DNA of 64,000 nt from Marisa cornuarietis (lineage: Eukaryota; Mollusca; Gastropoda; Architaenioglossa; Ampullariidae). Each line of letters begins with the position of its first letter. Within the stretch, counting starts at the first letter, position 1. Positions 1 to 14,780 of the stretch are shown piece after piece. The DNA lies in contig SMMW01000001.1 of the NCBI GenBank assembly GCA_004794655.1, positions 23,009,001-23,073,000 on the forward strand, in the 5' to 3' direction. A program made the position numbers and the translations under genes. Under the pieces are notes generated by a model. That model did no database searches, was not told the DNA's origin, and was given only the letters and a program-made list of their open reading frames with translations.

Positions 1-2630
1 GTGTATATCTGCTGTACACATGGTGTATATCTGTTGTACAAAAGGTGTAAAGCTAGTGTAATCATGGTTTATATCTGTTATACAAATGGCGTATATCTCC
101 TGTACATATGGTTTATTTGTACAGCAGATATACACCATGTTTACACTAGCTTTACACCAATTGTACACCAGATATTCACCATGTTTACACTAGCTTTACA
201 CCATTTGTACACCAGATATACACCATGTTTACACTAGCTTTACACCATTTGTAAAGAAGATAGACACCATGTTTTTACTAGATATACACCATTTGTACAA
301 CAGATATACACCATTTCTACAAAAGATATAAACCATAATTACACTAGCTATACACCATTTATACAGGAGATATACACCATGTATACAGGAGATATACACC
401 ATGTTTACACTAGCTTTACACCATTTGTACAGGAGATATACACCATTTGTATAACAGATATACACCATGTTTACACTAGCTATACACCATGTGTACAGGA
501 GCTATACACCATTTGTATAACAGATATAGACCATGTTTAAACTTGCTATACATCATCACAAATGGTGTAAAGCTAGTAAAAACATGGTGTATATCTTCTT
601 TACAAATGGTGTAAAGCTAGTGTAAACATGGTGTATATTTGGTGTAAGAATAATGTATATCTCATGTACAAATGGTGTATATCTGTTGTACAAATGATGT
701 AAAGCTAGTGTAAACATGGTGTATATCTGGTGTACAAATGGTGTATATCTGATGTAGAAATGGTGTACAGCTGGTGTAAACATGGTGTATATCTGCTGTA
801 CAAATGGTGTAAATCTTCTGTACAAATGGTGTAAAGCTAGTGTAAACATGGTGTATATCTGGTGTACAAATAATGTATATCTCATGTACAAATGGTGTAT
901 AGCTAGTGTAAACATGGTGTATATCTGGTGTACAAATGGTGTAAATCTTCTTTACAAATGGTGTATAGCTAGTGTAAACATGGTGTATATCTGGTGCACA
1001 AATGGTGTATATCTCCTGTACAAATGGTGTATATCTCCTTACAAATAGTGTATAGCCAGTGTAAACATGGTGTATATCTGCTGTACAAATAGTGTATAGC
1101 TAGTGTAAACATGGTTTATATCTGCTGTACAAATGGTGTATATCTGCTGTACAAATGGTGTATAGCTAGTGTAAACTTGGTTTATATCTATTGTACAAAT
1201 TGTGTATATCTCCTGTACACATGGTGTATAGCTAGTGTAAACATGGTGTTAATCTGCTTTACAAATGGTCTATAGCTAGTGTAAACATGGTTTATATCTA
1301 TTGTACAAATTGTGTATATCTCCTGTACACATGGTGTATAGCTAGTGTAAACATGGTTTATATCTGTTGTACAAATGGTGTATATCTCCTGTACAAATGG
1401 TGTATAGCTAGTGTAAACATGGTTTATATCTGCTGTACAAATGGTGTATATCTGCTGTACAAATGGTGTATAGCTAGTGTAAACATGGTTTATATCTATT
1501 GTACAAATTGTGTATATCTCCTGTACACATGGTGTATAGCTAGTGTAAACATGGTTTATATCTGTTGTACAAATGGTGTATATCTCCTGTACAAATGGTG
1601 TATAGCTAGTGTAAACATGGTTTATATCTATTGTACAAATGGTGTATATCTGCTGTACAAATGGTGTATAGCTAGTGTAAACATGGTTTATATCTATTGT
1701 ACAAATTGTGTATATCTCCTGTACACATGGTGTATAGCTAGTGTAAACATGGTTTATATCTGCTGTACAAATGGTGTATATCTGCTGTACAAATGGTGTA
1801 TAGCTAGTGTAAACATGGTTTATATCTATTGTACAAATTGTGTATATCTGCTATACACATGGTGTATAGCTAGTGTAAACATGGTGTATATCTGTTGTAC
1901 AAATGGTGTATAGCTCCTGTACACATGGTGTATAGCTAGTGTAAACATGGTTTATATCTGTTGTACAAATGGTGTATATCTCCTGTACAAATGGTGTATA
2001 GCTAGTAAAAACATGGTTTATATCTGCTGTACAAATGGTGTATATCTGCTGTACAAATGGTGTATAGCTAGTGTAAACATGGTTTATATCTGTTGTGCAA
2101 ATGGTGATATCTCCTGTACACATGGTGTATAGCTAGTGTAAACATGGTGTATATCTGTTGTACAAATGGTGTATATCTGCTATACACATGGTGTATAGCT
2201 AGTGTAAACATGGTGTATATCTGTTGTACAAATGGTGTATAGCTCCTGTACACATGGTGTATAGCTAGTGTAAACATGGTTTATATCTGTTGTACAAATG
2301 GTGTATATCTCCTGTACACATGGTGTATAGCTAGTGTAAACATGGTGTATATCTGTTATACAAATGGTGTATAGCTAGTGTACACATGGTGTATAGCTAG
2401 TAAAAACATGGTGTATATCTGTTGTACAAATGGTGTATAGCTAGTGTACACATGGTGTATAGCTAGTGTAAACATGGTGTATATCTGTTGTACAAATGGT
2501 GTATAGCTAGTGTATACATGGTGTATAGCTAGTGTAAACATGGTGTATATCTGTTGTACAAATGGTGTATATTTGCTGTACACATGGTGTATATCTGCTC
2601 TACAAATGGTTTATTGCTCGTGTGAACACA
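1..2630. repeat. 22-bp quasi-palindromic satellite with an inverted block
   Basis: Roughly 120 copies of a 22-bp unit alternate between two main types: one beginning ATGGTGTATATCTG and ending CTGTACAA, the other ATGGTGTATAGC ending TAGTGTAAAC. They are often arranged as 66-bp trimers between 1280 and 2100. Each first-type unit contains the palindrome TGTACA. Orientation flips twice: forward from 1 to about 115, reverse from about 121 to 552 (ACACCATGTTTACACTAGC), forward again from about 560. The array continues past the left edge. Because 66 is divisible by three, long open frames appear on both strands; they show only the repeat and are not genes. Confidence 0.95.
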
Positions 2631-2675
2631 CAGATACACATGCACAAATACCACACACACCCTTCCACGCACACA

Positions 2676-2714
<39 letters not shown>

Positions 2715-2930
2715 ATCCACAAATACATGCGCACACAGAGCCAGCGCAAACACACAGGCACACAAGCACGTACCTAGAGTCCGCGCGCTCAGAACACGCA
2801 CACACACATACACACACAAACAAAATCACATGTACACACTCACACACACATACACACATGCACACACACACACAAACATACACACACGTACACACACATA
2901 CACACACACACACACACAATGGAGAGATAA
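2631..2930. repeat. CA-rich cryptic simple sequence
   Basis: Imperfect (CA)n with interspersed ACAT, ACGT and ACAA words directly follows the 22-bp satellite. Longest clean runs are near 2681-2707 and 2899-2919. Confidence 0.9.
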
Positions 2931-3535
2931 TGGACAGAAGACGACTGACAGCCTTATGGTATGCAGCAGTTCGCTCACTCATTCACAATCATTCACACAA
3001 AGAGTGTTAGCACCACATCCATCGTCACACAGCGGCTCCCTGTACTTGCAGGTTCATCTTCACACTTGCACCCTGTGAGCTCGTTTTCTCACCTGGGGCT
3101 TGGTCATTCATGTGACAGGTGAACCACTAGTGAGATCAGGAAAGTCTACTCACTACTGTCACTCAACAAGGTGTCGGAACATGATTCACGAGCTACAGCC
3201 ACACGTTGCTGAATGTTTGTCATTTAAAGTGAAAGTCGATGTCAAACTTTGAAATATTCCCATGTTTTACTGTTGAAAACTAAGTGTAAATTAGCCATGT
3301 TGTCAAGCTCATGTTGTCAAGCTCATGTCACATCTTGCATGTTATATATAAACTGTAATTAGACACGTGATGTTCGCCATGGGGTGCTGCCCAATATTTT
3401 CCGCCTTATGTGAGAGCCAGCACATAGTTACAATACTACATGGAGGTTTTCAATATTCAGAATCACAAGTAAGAGCTTTAAATATTTTAAATCTTTAAGT
3501 CTCCTCTAGGGTTGAGATATCTCAACTTGTAAGCG
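2931..3535. other. Unassigned single-copy stretch
   Basis: No gene, RNA or repeat is recognised apart from a short direct repeat of CATGTTGTCAAGCT near 3297-3325. Confidence 0.6.
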
Positions 3536-4485
3536 TAGTATAAACATAATTATATATAGAGATATAATTATATAGCGACATAATTATATAGATATAGAGA
3601 CATAAATATATAGAAACATAATTATATATAGAGACATAATTATATATAGAGATTATAGAGACATAATTATAAAGAGATTATAGAGACATAATTGTATAAA
3701 GACATAATTATATAGAGATAATTGTATAGAGACATAATTATATATAGAGATATAATTATATAGCGACATAATTATATAGATATAGAGACATAAATATATA
3801 GAGACAATTATATAGAGACAATTATATAGAGATATAATTATATAAAGACAATTATATAGAGACATAATTATATATAGCGACATAATTATATAGAGATTAT
3901 AGAGACATAATTATATAGAGATAATTGTATAGAGACATAATTATATAGCGACATAATTAGAGACATAATTGTATAGAGACATAATTGTATAGAGACATAA
4001 TTATATAGAGACATAATTATATAGAGGTTATAGAGATATAATTATAGAGACATAATTATATAGAGACATAATTATATAGAGATAATTGTATAGAGATAAT
4101 TGTATAGAGACATAATTATATAGAGGTTTTAGAGATATAATTATATAGAGATAATTGTATAGCGACATAACTAGAGACATAATTGTATAGAGACATAATT
4201 ATATAGAGATAATTGTATAGAGACATAATTATATAGCGACATAATTAGAGACATAATTGTATAGAGACATAATTATATAGAGATAATTGTATAGAGACAT
4301 AATTATATAGAGACATAATTATATAGAGGTTATAGAGATATAATTATAGAGACATAATTATATAGAGACATAATTATATAGAGGTTTTAGAGATATAATT
4401 ATATAGAGATAATTGTATAGCGACATAACTAGAGACATAATTGTATAGAGACATAATTATATAGAGATAATTGTATGTCTCAATA
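3536..4485. repeat. AT-rich minisatellite, about 16-bp unit
   Basis: Irregular tandem copies of TATAGAGACATAATTA, with shortened and lengthened forms (TATAGAGATAATTG, TATAGCGACATAATTA). Some blocks are duplicated at longer range: the segment around 4010-4160 resembles 4310-4440. It is strongly AT-rich compared with its flanks. Confidence 0.95.
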
Positions 4486-5285
4486 TTACAGTGTGAGCCA
4501 AGAGTTCTAAATATTAAGAAATCCAATCACCGTGAACTGTGCTGACTGGTAAAATAATTCTAAACATCTTCAAGTGACAGGTCCTTACACTCACAAGCTA
4601 ACATTGTCCTACCCCTTGACCCCCGTCTTATCATCTTATGGCTACTTAGCTGGTCTCGCACTTTATACGGGTACTGGGGTAAGTGAGTAACCACCCGTAT
4701 TTGTCCATCCACTTTATTTATTTTTTTATTTGAAAAGAACAAAGCCGAGGCAAACAAGGCAGACTATTTCTATTTATGGTGATGGGTGGATGGGTGACAA
4801 GGAAGTAAGACACAACACCAGGTGTCGACATGATGTCGCTGCTGACGACGTCTACATGGGTTTGAGGGCGGTGACGAGGTTGAAACCTGTCATGTCACTC
4901 ACCCCTTGGCTCCGCCCATAGGTTTTGACGTGTGACGTATCGCCTGTCGCCCCGCCACGTGCCACACCCAGCGGACTGGATGCTGGCCCTCCCCACGTAC
5001 CGTGGCAACCAGCCCGTGTCACGTGATGGCGACACACTCGCCACCTAGGTACGCACATCGTCTGACCTCATACATTGATCATCCAGAACCTTCCACATGC
5101 TCTCTCTCTCTCTCTTTCTCACACACACACACACACACGTGCATGTTGACAACACACAAAAGTATCATACGACGCAAAATGAAAGAGGAAGTAAAAGTTA
5201 CAGACGGAAGAAAGGTTCCGCCAAACAGTGAGACAAAAATAACTCTCGCCTCTTGTCCTCGCTCTCACTTGAATGAAGAGACATT
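4486..5285. other. Unassigned stretch with short microsatellites
   Basis: No gene recognised. A (TC)n followed by (AC)n tract lies at about 5099-5138. Several ACGTG and TGACGT words occur between 4928 and 5030, without a clear regulatory layout. Confidence 0.55.
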
Positions 5286-5289
5286 TCAG

Positions 5290-5600
5290 TTAGTAATTAG
5301 GTGTTATCTAACAACGACATCATTAGGTGTTATTGTACGATATAATTCGATGTTATCTTACAACGACATCATTAGATGTTATTGTACGATATAATTCGAT
5401 GTTATCTAACAACGACATCATTAGGTGTTATTGTACGATATAATTCGATGTTATCTTACAACGACATCATTAGGTGTTATTGTACGATATAATTCGATGT
5501 TATCTTACAACGACATGATTAGATGTTATTGTACGATATAATTCGATGTTATTTCACCGAGATAATTAGGTGTTATTTTACAACGACCCGATTAGATGTT
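5290..5600. repeat. 49-bp minisatellite
   Basis: About six copies of a unit with GTTATTGTACGATATAATTC followed by GATGTTATCTTACAACGACA. The repeat starts 5329 and 5378 are 49 bp apart. Copies degrade toward the right, where the array passes into the 24-bp array. Confidence 0.9.
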
Positions 5601-5800
5601 ATACTAGCGACATAATTCGGTGATATTTTAGTGACATTATTCGGTGATATTTTAGTGACATAATTCGGTGATATTTTAGTGACATTATTCGGTGATATTT
5701 TAGTGACATTATTCGGTGATATTTTAGTGACATTATTCGGTGATATTTTACTGACATTATTCGGTGATATTTTACTGACATTATTCGGTGATATGTTACA
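5601..5800. repeat. 24-bp minisatellite
   Basis: About eight copies of TATTCGGTGATATTTTAG plus TGACAT. Because 24 is divisible by three, two minus-strand frames stay open (repeating SLKYHRIM and NVTKISPN); these are repeat artefacts. The unit may derive from the preceding 49-bp array, sharing GATGTTAT/GACAT-like words. Confidence 0.9.
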
Positions 5801-6094
5801 ACAGGGTAACTGTCTCCTACATGGACGAGGATAATTAATAATAATAATGAAGATGACAAGCAATTGTGTTTGGTCTCGACCGAGAGGAAGTTTGTTTTTT
5901 CCAAAAGCCTGTCTTGTCTTTTGCCGAAGACATCGTCGAGTTTTATTTTATTTAAAGAATATCTTTAAGACACACTGCAAGCCTCCTACTAGTCATAACA
6001 TCAACCGACAACCACACACTCAAGCACACCTGAGATCTTGGAGGATTCACGTGTAATAACTTAAGACATTGAAGGAAACACTCACTCTTTTATC

Positions 6095-6095
<1 letters not shown>
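5801..6095. other. Unassigned stretch
   Basis: No gene or repeat recognised. Confidence 0.5.

Positions 6096-6154
<59 letters not shown>
6096..6154. repeat. (TG)n microsatellite
   Basis: A nearly pure TG dinucleotide run with one TT interruption near 6107. Confidence 0.97.
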
Positions 6155-6159
<5 letters not shown>

Positions 6160-6700
6160 AAAATCTGTTGATGACATATTGGTCATGAGCTATGTCCCCC
6201 TACCCCCACTCAACAGACACCACCCACACACACACCCACCCATACCCAGCACGTGTGACGGCTGCAGACAACATGCGGAGACAAACATTTCACTCGGTCA
6301 CAAATGTGAAAAGTTTACATAATGTAATGTTACTAATCGTTAATGTAAACATTTAAAATGATTTCTTGTCCATATAAACGTTAAAGGTGATTAAATGTGA
6401 TAAACTGTGCGCGTGTAGACATTTCATCTGATTAACCCTGTTTGTCGTACACCAGTGTATGAGTCAACATGTCAAATCCTATGATGACACGTGCATTGTC
6501 GTGTGATGCTGTATGGATTATTATTCTATGATTTAATTTGTTTTATTTATTCTCGCATGTTTATTGTTTATTATTGTATGATTTGATCTGCCAGTTCAGT
6601 GTATCACAAAGCGAGGTGAACAAATTTCCTTTCTTTTTCATTTTCTGAAGGAAGAAAACGTTCTTTCTTTTACTCTTGTCTTTTATACAGACTCACGGCG
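6155..6700. other. Unassigned AT-rich stretch
   Basis: No gene recognised. The segment 6520-6700 is AT-rich with TTATT and CTTTC words only. Confidence 0.5.
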
Positions 6701-6702
6701 TT

Positions 6703-7525
6703 TCATATACATACACACCATCATACACACCATCATATACACTATCAGACACATTATCATACATGATATGCATGCACAGTATCATACAGACTATCATACA
6801 TGATATACATACACTGTAACCTACTTTATGTACATACACACCATCATACATAATATGCATACTATCATACATACAGTCATACACACCATCATACATAATA
6901 TGCATACTATCATACATACAGTCATACACACCATCATACATAATATGCATACTATCATACACACAGTCATACACACCATCAAACATGATATGCATACTAT
7001 CATACATACAGTCATACACACCATCAAACATGATATGCATACTATCATACATACTGTCATACACACCATCATACATGATATGCATACTATCATACATACT
7101 GTCATACACACCATGAAACATGATATGCATACTATCATACATACAGTCATACACACCATCAAACATGATATGCATACTATCATACATACTGTCATACACA
7201 CCATCAAACATGATATGCATACTATCATACATACTGTCATACACACCATCAAACATGATATGCATACTATCATACATACTGTCATACACACCATCATACA
7301 TGATATGCATACTATCATACATACTGTCATACACACCATGAAACATGATATGCATACTATCATACATACAGTCATACACACCATCAAACATGATATGCAT
7401 ACTATCATACATACTGTCATACACACCATCAAACATGATATGCATACTATCATACATACTGTCATACACACCATCAAACATGATATGCATACTATCATAC
7501 ATACTGTCATACACACCACCATACT
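6703..7525. repeat. 45-bp minisatellite
   Basis: About 15 full copies of a 45-bp unit containing CATACACACCATCAAACATG and ATATGCATACTATCATACAT, preceded by degenerate copies from 6703. Copies are highly uniform from 6960 to 7515 (CATCAAA/CATCATA/CATGAAA variants), suggesting recent expansion. The unit is a multiple of three and lacks stops in several frames, so frames of 234 residues (+) and 273 residues (-) run through it without coding meaning. Confidence 0.97.
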
Positions 7526-7676
7526 TGTGTGACTAACAGAAAAGCAAACATTAAGCTGAAGACAGAGATTTGTGTGTCAGTACAACACACTGCTGGTCAA
7601 CACACTCAGTGTCCGCCATGTCTGGCAAACAGGACAAACACACTTCCTCCTCACATAACATCTTAATGTAAGTGAC

Positions 7677-7715
<39 letters not shown>

Positions 7716-7815
7716 TAGAGACGCCAAGTCCAGACTACAAGAAAAAGAAGCAATGTTATCCAATAGAATATGAGATGAGATGACAGCATTCAGTTAGTCA
7801 GAGTGGACTCCGTTG
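7526..7815. repeat. (CA)n microsatellite within a short spacer
   Basis: A (CA)n run at about 7677-7713 lies in an otherwise featureless spacer between two large arrays. Confidence 0.9.
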
Positions 7816-10800
7816 AAAGTCTTCATAATTCCATTAGTATTAAACCATTTATGTATTACCCGTCATAATACAGTTGCTATCAAGTCATATATGTATTACC
7901 CGTCATACACAGTTGGTATCAAGTTATATATGTATTACCCGTCATACTACAGTTGGTATCAAGTCATATATGTATTACCCGTCATAATACAGTTGGTATC
8001 AAGTCATATATGTATTACCCGTCATACTACAGTTGGTATCAAGTCATATATGTATTACCCGTCATATTACAGTTGGTATCAAGTCATATATGTATTACCC
8101 GTCATAATACAGTTGGTATCAAGTCATATATGTATTACCCGTCATACTACGGTTGGTATCAAGTCAAATATGTATTACCCGTCATACTACAGTTGGTATC
8201 AAGTCATATATGTACTAACTGTCATAATACAGTTGGTATCAAGTTATATAGTTACTAACTGTCATACTACAGTTGGTATCAAGTCATATATGTATTACCC
8301 GTCATAATACAGTTGGTATCAAGTCATATATGTACTAACTGTCATAATACAGTTGGTATCAAGTCATATATTTACTAACTGTCATACTACAGTTGGTATC
8401 AAGTCATATATGTATTACCCGTCATAATACAGTTGGTATCAAGTCATATATGTATTACCCGTCATACTACAGTTGGTATCAAGTCATATATGTATTACCC
8501 GTCATACTACAGTTGGTATCAAGTCATATATGTATTACCCGTCATACTACGGTTGGTATCAAGTCATATATGTACTAACTGTCATAATACAGTTGGTATC
8601 AAGTCATATATGTATTAACTGTCATAATACAGTTGGTATCAAGCCATATATGCACTAACTGTCATAATACAGTTGGTATCAAGCCATATTTGTACTAACT
8701 GTCATAATACAGTTGGTATCAAGCCATATATGTACTAACTGTCATAATACAGTTGGTATCAAGCCATATATGTACTAACTGACATACTACAGTTGGTATC
8801 AAGTCATATATGTATTACCCGTCATAATACAGTTGGTATCAAGTCATAGATGTACTAACTGTCATAATACAGTTGGTATCAAGTCATATATGTATTACCC
8901 GTCATACTACAGTTGGTATCAAGTCATATATGTATTACCCGTCATAATACAGTTGGTATCAAGTCATATATGTATTACCCGTCATACTGTTGGTATCAAG
9001 TCAATATGTATTACCCGTCATACTACAGTTGGTCATCAAGTCATATTGGTATCAAGTCATATATGTATTACCCGTCATACTACGGTTGGTATCAAGTCAA
9101 ATATGTATTACCCGTCATACTACAGTTGGTATCAAGTCATATAGTTACTAACTGTCAAACTACAGTTGGTATCAAGTCATATATGTATTACCCGTCATAA
9201 TACAGTTGGTATCAAGTCATATATGTACTAACTGTCATACTACAGTTGGTATCAAGTCATATATGTATTACCCGTCATAATACAGTTGGTATCAAGTCAT
9301 ATATGTATTACCCATCATACTACGGTTGGTATCAAGTCATATATGTACTAACTGTCAAAATACAGTTGGTATCAAGTCATATATATACTAACTGTCATAT
9401 TACAGTTGGTATCAAGCCATATATGTATTACCCGTCATAATACAGTCGGTATCAAGTCATATATGTACTAACTGTCATAATACAGTTGGTATCAAGTCAT
9501 ATATGTATTACCCGTCATACTACAGTTGGTATCAAGTCATATATGTATTACCCGTCATAATACAGTTGGTATCAAGTCATATATGTATTACCCGTCATAA
9601 TACAGTTGGTATCAAGTCATATATGTATTACCCGTCATACTACAGTTGGTATCAAGTCATATATGTATTACCCGTCATAATACAGTTGGTATCAAGTGAT
9701 ATATGTATTACCCGTCATACTACAGTTGGTATCAAGTCAAATATGTATTACCCGTCATACTACAGTTGGTATCAAGTCATATATGTACTAACTGTCATAA
9801 TACAGTTGGTATCAAGTTATATAGTTACTAACTGTCATAATACAGTTGGTATCAAGTCAAATATGTATTACCCGTCATACTACAGTTGGTATCAAGTCAT
9901 ATATGTACTAACTGTCATAATACAGTTGGTATCAAGTTATATAGTTACTAACTGTCATACTACAGTTGGTATCAAGTCATATATGTATTACCCGTCATAA
10001 TACAGTTGGTATCAAGTCATATATGTACTAACTGTCATAATACAGTTGGTATCAAGTCATATATTTACTGTCATACTACAGTTGGTATCAAGTCATATAT
10101 GTATTACCCGTCATAATACAGTTGGTATCAAGTCATATATGTATTACCCGTCATACTACAGTTGGTATCAAGTCATATATGTATTACCCGTCATACTACA
10201 GTTGGTATCAAGTCATATATGTATTACCCGTCATACTACGGTTGGTATCAAGTCATATATGTACTAACTGTCATAATACAGTTGGTATCAAGTCATATAT
10301 GTATTAACTGTCATAATACAGTTGGTATCAAGCCATATATGCACTAACTGTCATAAAACAGTTGGTATCAAGCCATATTTGTACTAACTGTCATAATACA
10401 GTTGGTATCAAGCCATATATGTACTAACTGTCATAATACAGTTGGTATCAAGCCATATATGTACTAACTGACATACTACAGTTGGTATCAAGTCATATAT
10501 GTATTACCCGTCATAATACAGTTGGTATCAAGTCATAGATGTACTAACTGTCATAATACAGTTGGTATCAAGTCATATATGTATTACCCGTCATACTACA
10601 GTTGGTATCAAGTCATATATGTATTACCCGTCATAATACAGTTGGTATCAAGTCATATATGTACTAACTGTCATAATACAGTTGGTATCAAGTCATATAT
10701 GTATTACCCGTCATACTACAGTTGGTATCAAGTCATATATGTATTACCCGTCATAATACAGTTGGTATCAAGTCATATATGTATTACCCGTCATACTACA

Positions 10801-13800
10801 GTTGGTATCAAGTCATATATGTATTACCCGTCATAATACAGTTGGTATCAAGTCATATATGTATTACCCGTCATACTACGGTTGGTATCAAGTCATATAT
10901 GTACTAACTGTCATAATACAGTTGGTATCAAGTCATATATGTACTAACTGTCAAAATACAGTTGGTATCAAGTCATATATATACTAACTGTCATATTACA
11001 GTTGGTATCAAGCCATATATGTATTACCGGTCATAATACAGTCGGTATCAAGTCATATATGTACTAACTGTCATAATACAGTTGGTATCAAGTCATATAT
11101 GTATTACCCGTCATACTACAGTTGGTATCAAGTCATATATGTACAAACTGTCATATTACAGTTGTTATCAAGTCATATATGTATTACCTGTCATAATACA
11201 ATTGGTATCAAGTCATATATGTACTAACTGTCATAATACAGTTGGTATCAAGTCATATATGTATTACCCGTCATACTACAGTTGGTATCAAGTCATATAT
11301 GTATTACCCGTCATACTACAGTTGGTATCAAGTCATATATGTACTAACTGTCATAATACAGTTGGTATCAAGTCGTATATGTACTAACTGTCATAATACA
11401 GTTGGTATCAAGTCATATATGTATTACCCGTCATACTACAGTTGGTATCAAGTCATATATGTATTACCCGTCGTAATACAGTTGGTATCAAGCCATATAT
11501 GTACTAACTGTCATAATACAGTTGGTATCAAGTCATATATGTATTACCCGTCATAATACAGTTGGTACAGTTGGTATCAGTTGGTATCAAGTCATATATG
11601 TATTACCCGTCATACTACAGTTGGTATCAAGTCATATATGTACTAACTGTCATAATACAGTTGCTATCAAGCCATATATGTATTACCCTGCAGAATACAG
11701 TTGGTATCAAGCCATATATGTACTAACTGTCATAATACAGTTGGTATCAAGCCATATATGTACTAACTGTCATAATACAGTTGGTATCAAGCCATATATG
11801 TACTAACTGTCATAATACAATTGGTATCAAGCCATATATGTACTAACTGTCATAATACAATTGGTATCAAGCCATATATGTATTACCCGTCATAATACGG
11901 TTGGTATCAAGTCATATATGTATTAACTGTTATAATATAGTTGGTATCATATATGTATTAACTGTCATAATATAGTTGGTATCATATATGTATTATCCTA
12001 CAGAATACCATTGGTATCAAGCCATATATGTATTAATTGTAATAATACAGTTGGTATCAAGCTATGCATGTATTAAATGTCATAATACAGTTGGTATCAA
12101 GCCATATATGTATTAATTGTAATAATACAGTTGGTATCAAGCTATGCATGTATTAAATGTCATAATACAGTTGGTATCAAGCCATATATGTATTAACTGT
12201 TATAATACAGTTGGTATCGAGCCATATATGTATCACCCTTACATAATACAGTTTGTATCAAGCTAAAAATAAATTAACTGTCATAATGCAGTTGGTATCA
12301 AGCCATATATGTATTAACTGTCATAATATAGTTGGTATCATATATGTTTTAACTGTCATAATGCAGTTGGTATCAAGTCATATATGTATTAACTGTCATA
12401 ATACATTTAGTATCAAGCTATATATGTATTAACCGTCATAATACAGTTGGTATCAAGTCATATATGTATTAACTGTCATAATACATTTAGTATCAAGCTA
12501 TATATGTATTAACCGTCATAATACAGTTGGTATCAAGTCATATATGTATTAACTGTCATAATACATTTAGTATCAAGCTATATATGTATTAACCGTCATA
12601 ATACAGTTGGTATCAAGTCATATATGTATTAACTGTCATAATACATTTAGTATCAAGCCATATAAGTATTAATTGTAATAATATAGTTGGTATCAAGCTA
12701 TGCATGTATTAAATGTCATAATACAGTTGGTATCAAGCCATATATGTATTTATTGTAATAATACAGTTGGTATCAAGCTATGCATGTATTAAATGTCATA
12801 ATACAGTTGGTATCAAGCCATATATGTATTAACTGTTATAATACAGTTGGTATCGAGCCATATATGTATCACCCTTACATAATACAGTTTGTATCAAGCT
12901 AAAAATAAATTAACTGTCATAATGCAGTTGGTATCAAGCCATATATGTATTAACTGTCATAATATAGTTGGTATCATATATGTTTTAACTGTCATAATGC
13001 AGTTGGTATCAAGTCATATATGTATTAACTGTCATAATACATTTAGTATCAAGCTATATATGTATTAACCGTCATAATACAGTTGGTATCAAGTCATATA
13101 TGTATTAACTGTCATAATACATTTAGTATCAAGCTATATATGTATTAACCGTCATAATACAGTTGGTATCAAGTCATATATGTATTAACTGTCATAATAC
13201 ATTTAGTATCAAGCCATATATGTATTAACTGTCATAATACAGTTGGTATCAAGCTATGCATGTATTAACTGTCATAATACAGTTGGTATCAAGCCACATA
13301 TGTATTAACTGTCATAATACATTTAGTATCAAGCCATATATGTATTAACCGTCATAATACAGTTGGTATCAAGTCATATATGTATTAACTGTCATAATAC
13401 ATTTAGTATCAAGCCATATATGTATTAACTGTCATAATACATTTAGTATCAAGCCATATATGTATTAACTGTCATAATACAGTTGGTATCAAGCTATGCA
13501 TGTATTAACTGTCATAATACAGTTGGTATCAAGCCATATATGTATTAACTGTCATAATATAGTTGGTATCAAGCTATGCATGTATTAACTGTCATAATAC
13601 ATTTAGTATCAAGCCATATATGTATTAACTGTCATAATACAGTTGGTATCAAGCTATGCATGTATTAACTGTCATAATACAGTTGGTATCAAGCCATATA
13701 TGTATTAACTGTCATAATACATTTAGTATCAAGCCATATATGTATTAACCGTCATAATACAGTTGGTATCAAGTCATATATGTATTAACTGTCATAATAC

Positions 13801-14370
13801 ATTTAGTATCAAGCCATATATGTATTAACTGTCATAATACATTTAGTATCAAGCCATATATGTATTAACTGTCATAATACAGTTGGTATCAAGCTATGCA
13901 TGTATTAACTGTCATAATACAGTTGGTATCAAGCCATATATGTATTAACTGTCATAATACAGTTGATATCAAGCTATGCATGTATTAACTGTCATAATAC
14001 AGTTGGTATCAAGCCATATATGTATTAACTGTCATAATATAGTTGGTATCATATTAACTGTCATAATACAGTTGGTATCAAGCCATATATGTATTAACTG
14101 TCATACTACAGTTGGTATCAAGCGATATATGTATTAACTGTCATAATACAGTTGGTATCAAGCTATGCATGTATTAACTGTCATAATACAGTTGGTATCA
14201 AGCCATATATTTATTAACTGTCATAATACAGTTGATATCAAGCAATATATGTATTAACTGTCATAATACAGTTGATATCAAGCAATATATGTATTAACTG
14301 TCATAATACAGTTGATATCAAGCCATATATGTATCACCCTTCATAATACAATTAGTATCAAACCGTATGT
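7816..14370. repeat. 40-bp satellite array, about 160 copies
   Basis: The unit is 40 bp: CATATATGTATTACCCGTCA followed by TAATACAGTTGGTATCAAGT. Variants swap ATTACCC for ACTAACT or ATTAACT, AATAC for ACTAC, and CAGTTGG for CATTTAG. The left part (to about 11700) is dominated by ATTACCCGTCAT/ACTAACTGTCAT units; the right part by ATTAACTGTCAT with CATTTAG and GCTATGCATG variants. Higher-order repeats are visible: 8393-8980 recurs at 10082-10670 (offset 1689), and a block with TATCGAGCC at 12214-12219 recurs at 12850-12855 (offset 636). Units of 31 bp and other odd sizes near 8986-9060, 10063 and 11940 mark indels. No promoter or gene is seen inside. Confidence 0.97.
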
Positions 14371-14780
14371 GAATTAACCGATGCATGTGCATGTGACTGT
14401 GTGTTACTATGTATTAACATCACGTGTTCATGTACGTGACTATGAGTGTATGTGTTTGTTGATGTATATTTGGATGTGTATTTTATCTTTAAGATGAAAG
14501 GATCTTGACGATCTTCCATTAATTTTTTGAGAATGTTACTTTAGCCCTGACTTGACTGCCTCCAGGAAATTCACTCAATTTATAAAAAATAAATAATTGA
14601 AATATCGCCGGCGAACATAACTATGATCATAAATATGCAGCCTTTCGTCTCCTACCCTCTCGACACACCTTTTGATTTGTAAGTCGAGAAGAAATGAAGT
14701 TTATTCAGTGCACTTTGACAACGATTTGTCTGCACGGTGTGCTGTCCACAGTATTTATTGTTTGGGGGGAGAGCTGAGAC
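14371..14780. other. Unassigned stretch
   Basis: No gene or repeat recognised between the 40-bp satellite and the next array. Confidence 0.5.

Noticed and set aside
1287..1913. 208-residue open frame
   Set aside because: A direct translation of the 66-bp trimer of the 22-bp satellite, with no start context or domain.
6693..7532. Open frames of 233-273 residues on both strands
   Set aside because: They are translations of the 45-bp minisatellite; several frames are open at once and the residues only repeat the unit.
7816..14370. Regular 40-bp spacing suggesting a CRISPR-like array
   Set aside because: There are no unique spacers between repeats, and the sequence is eukaryotic satellite.
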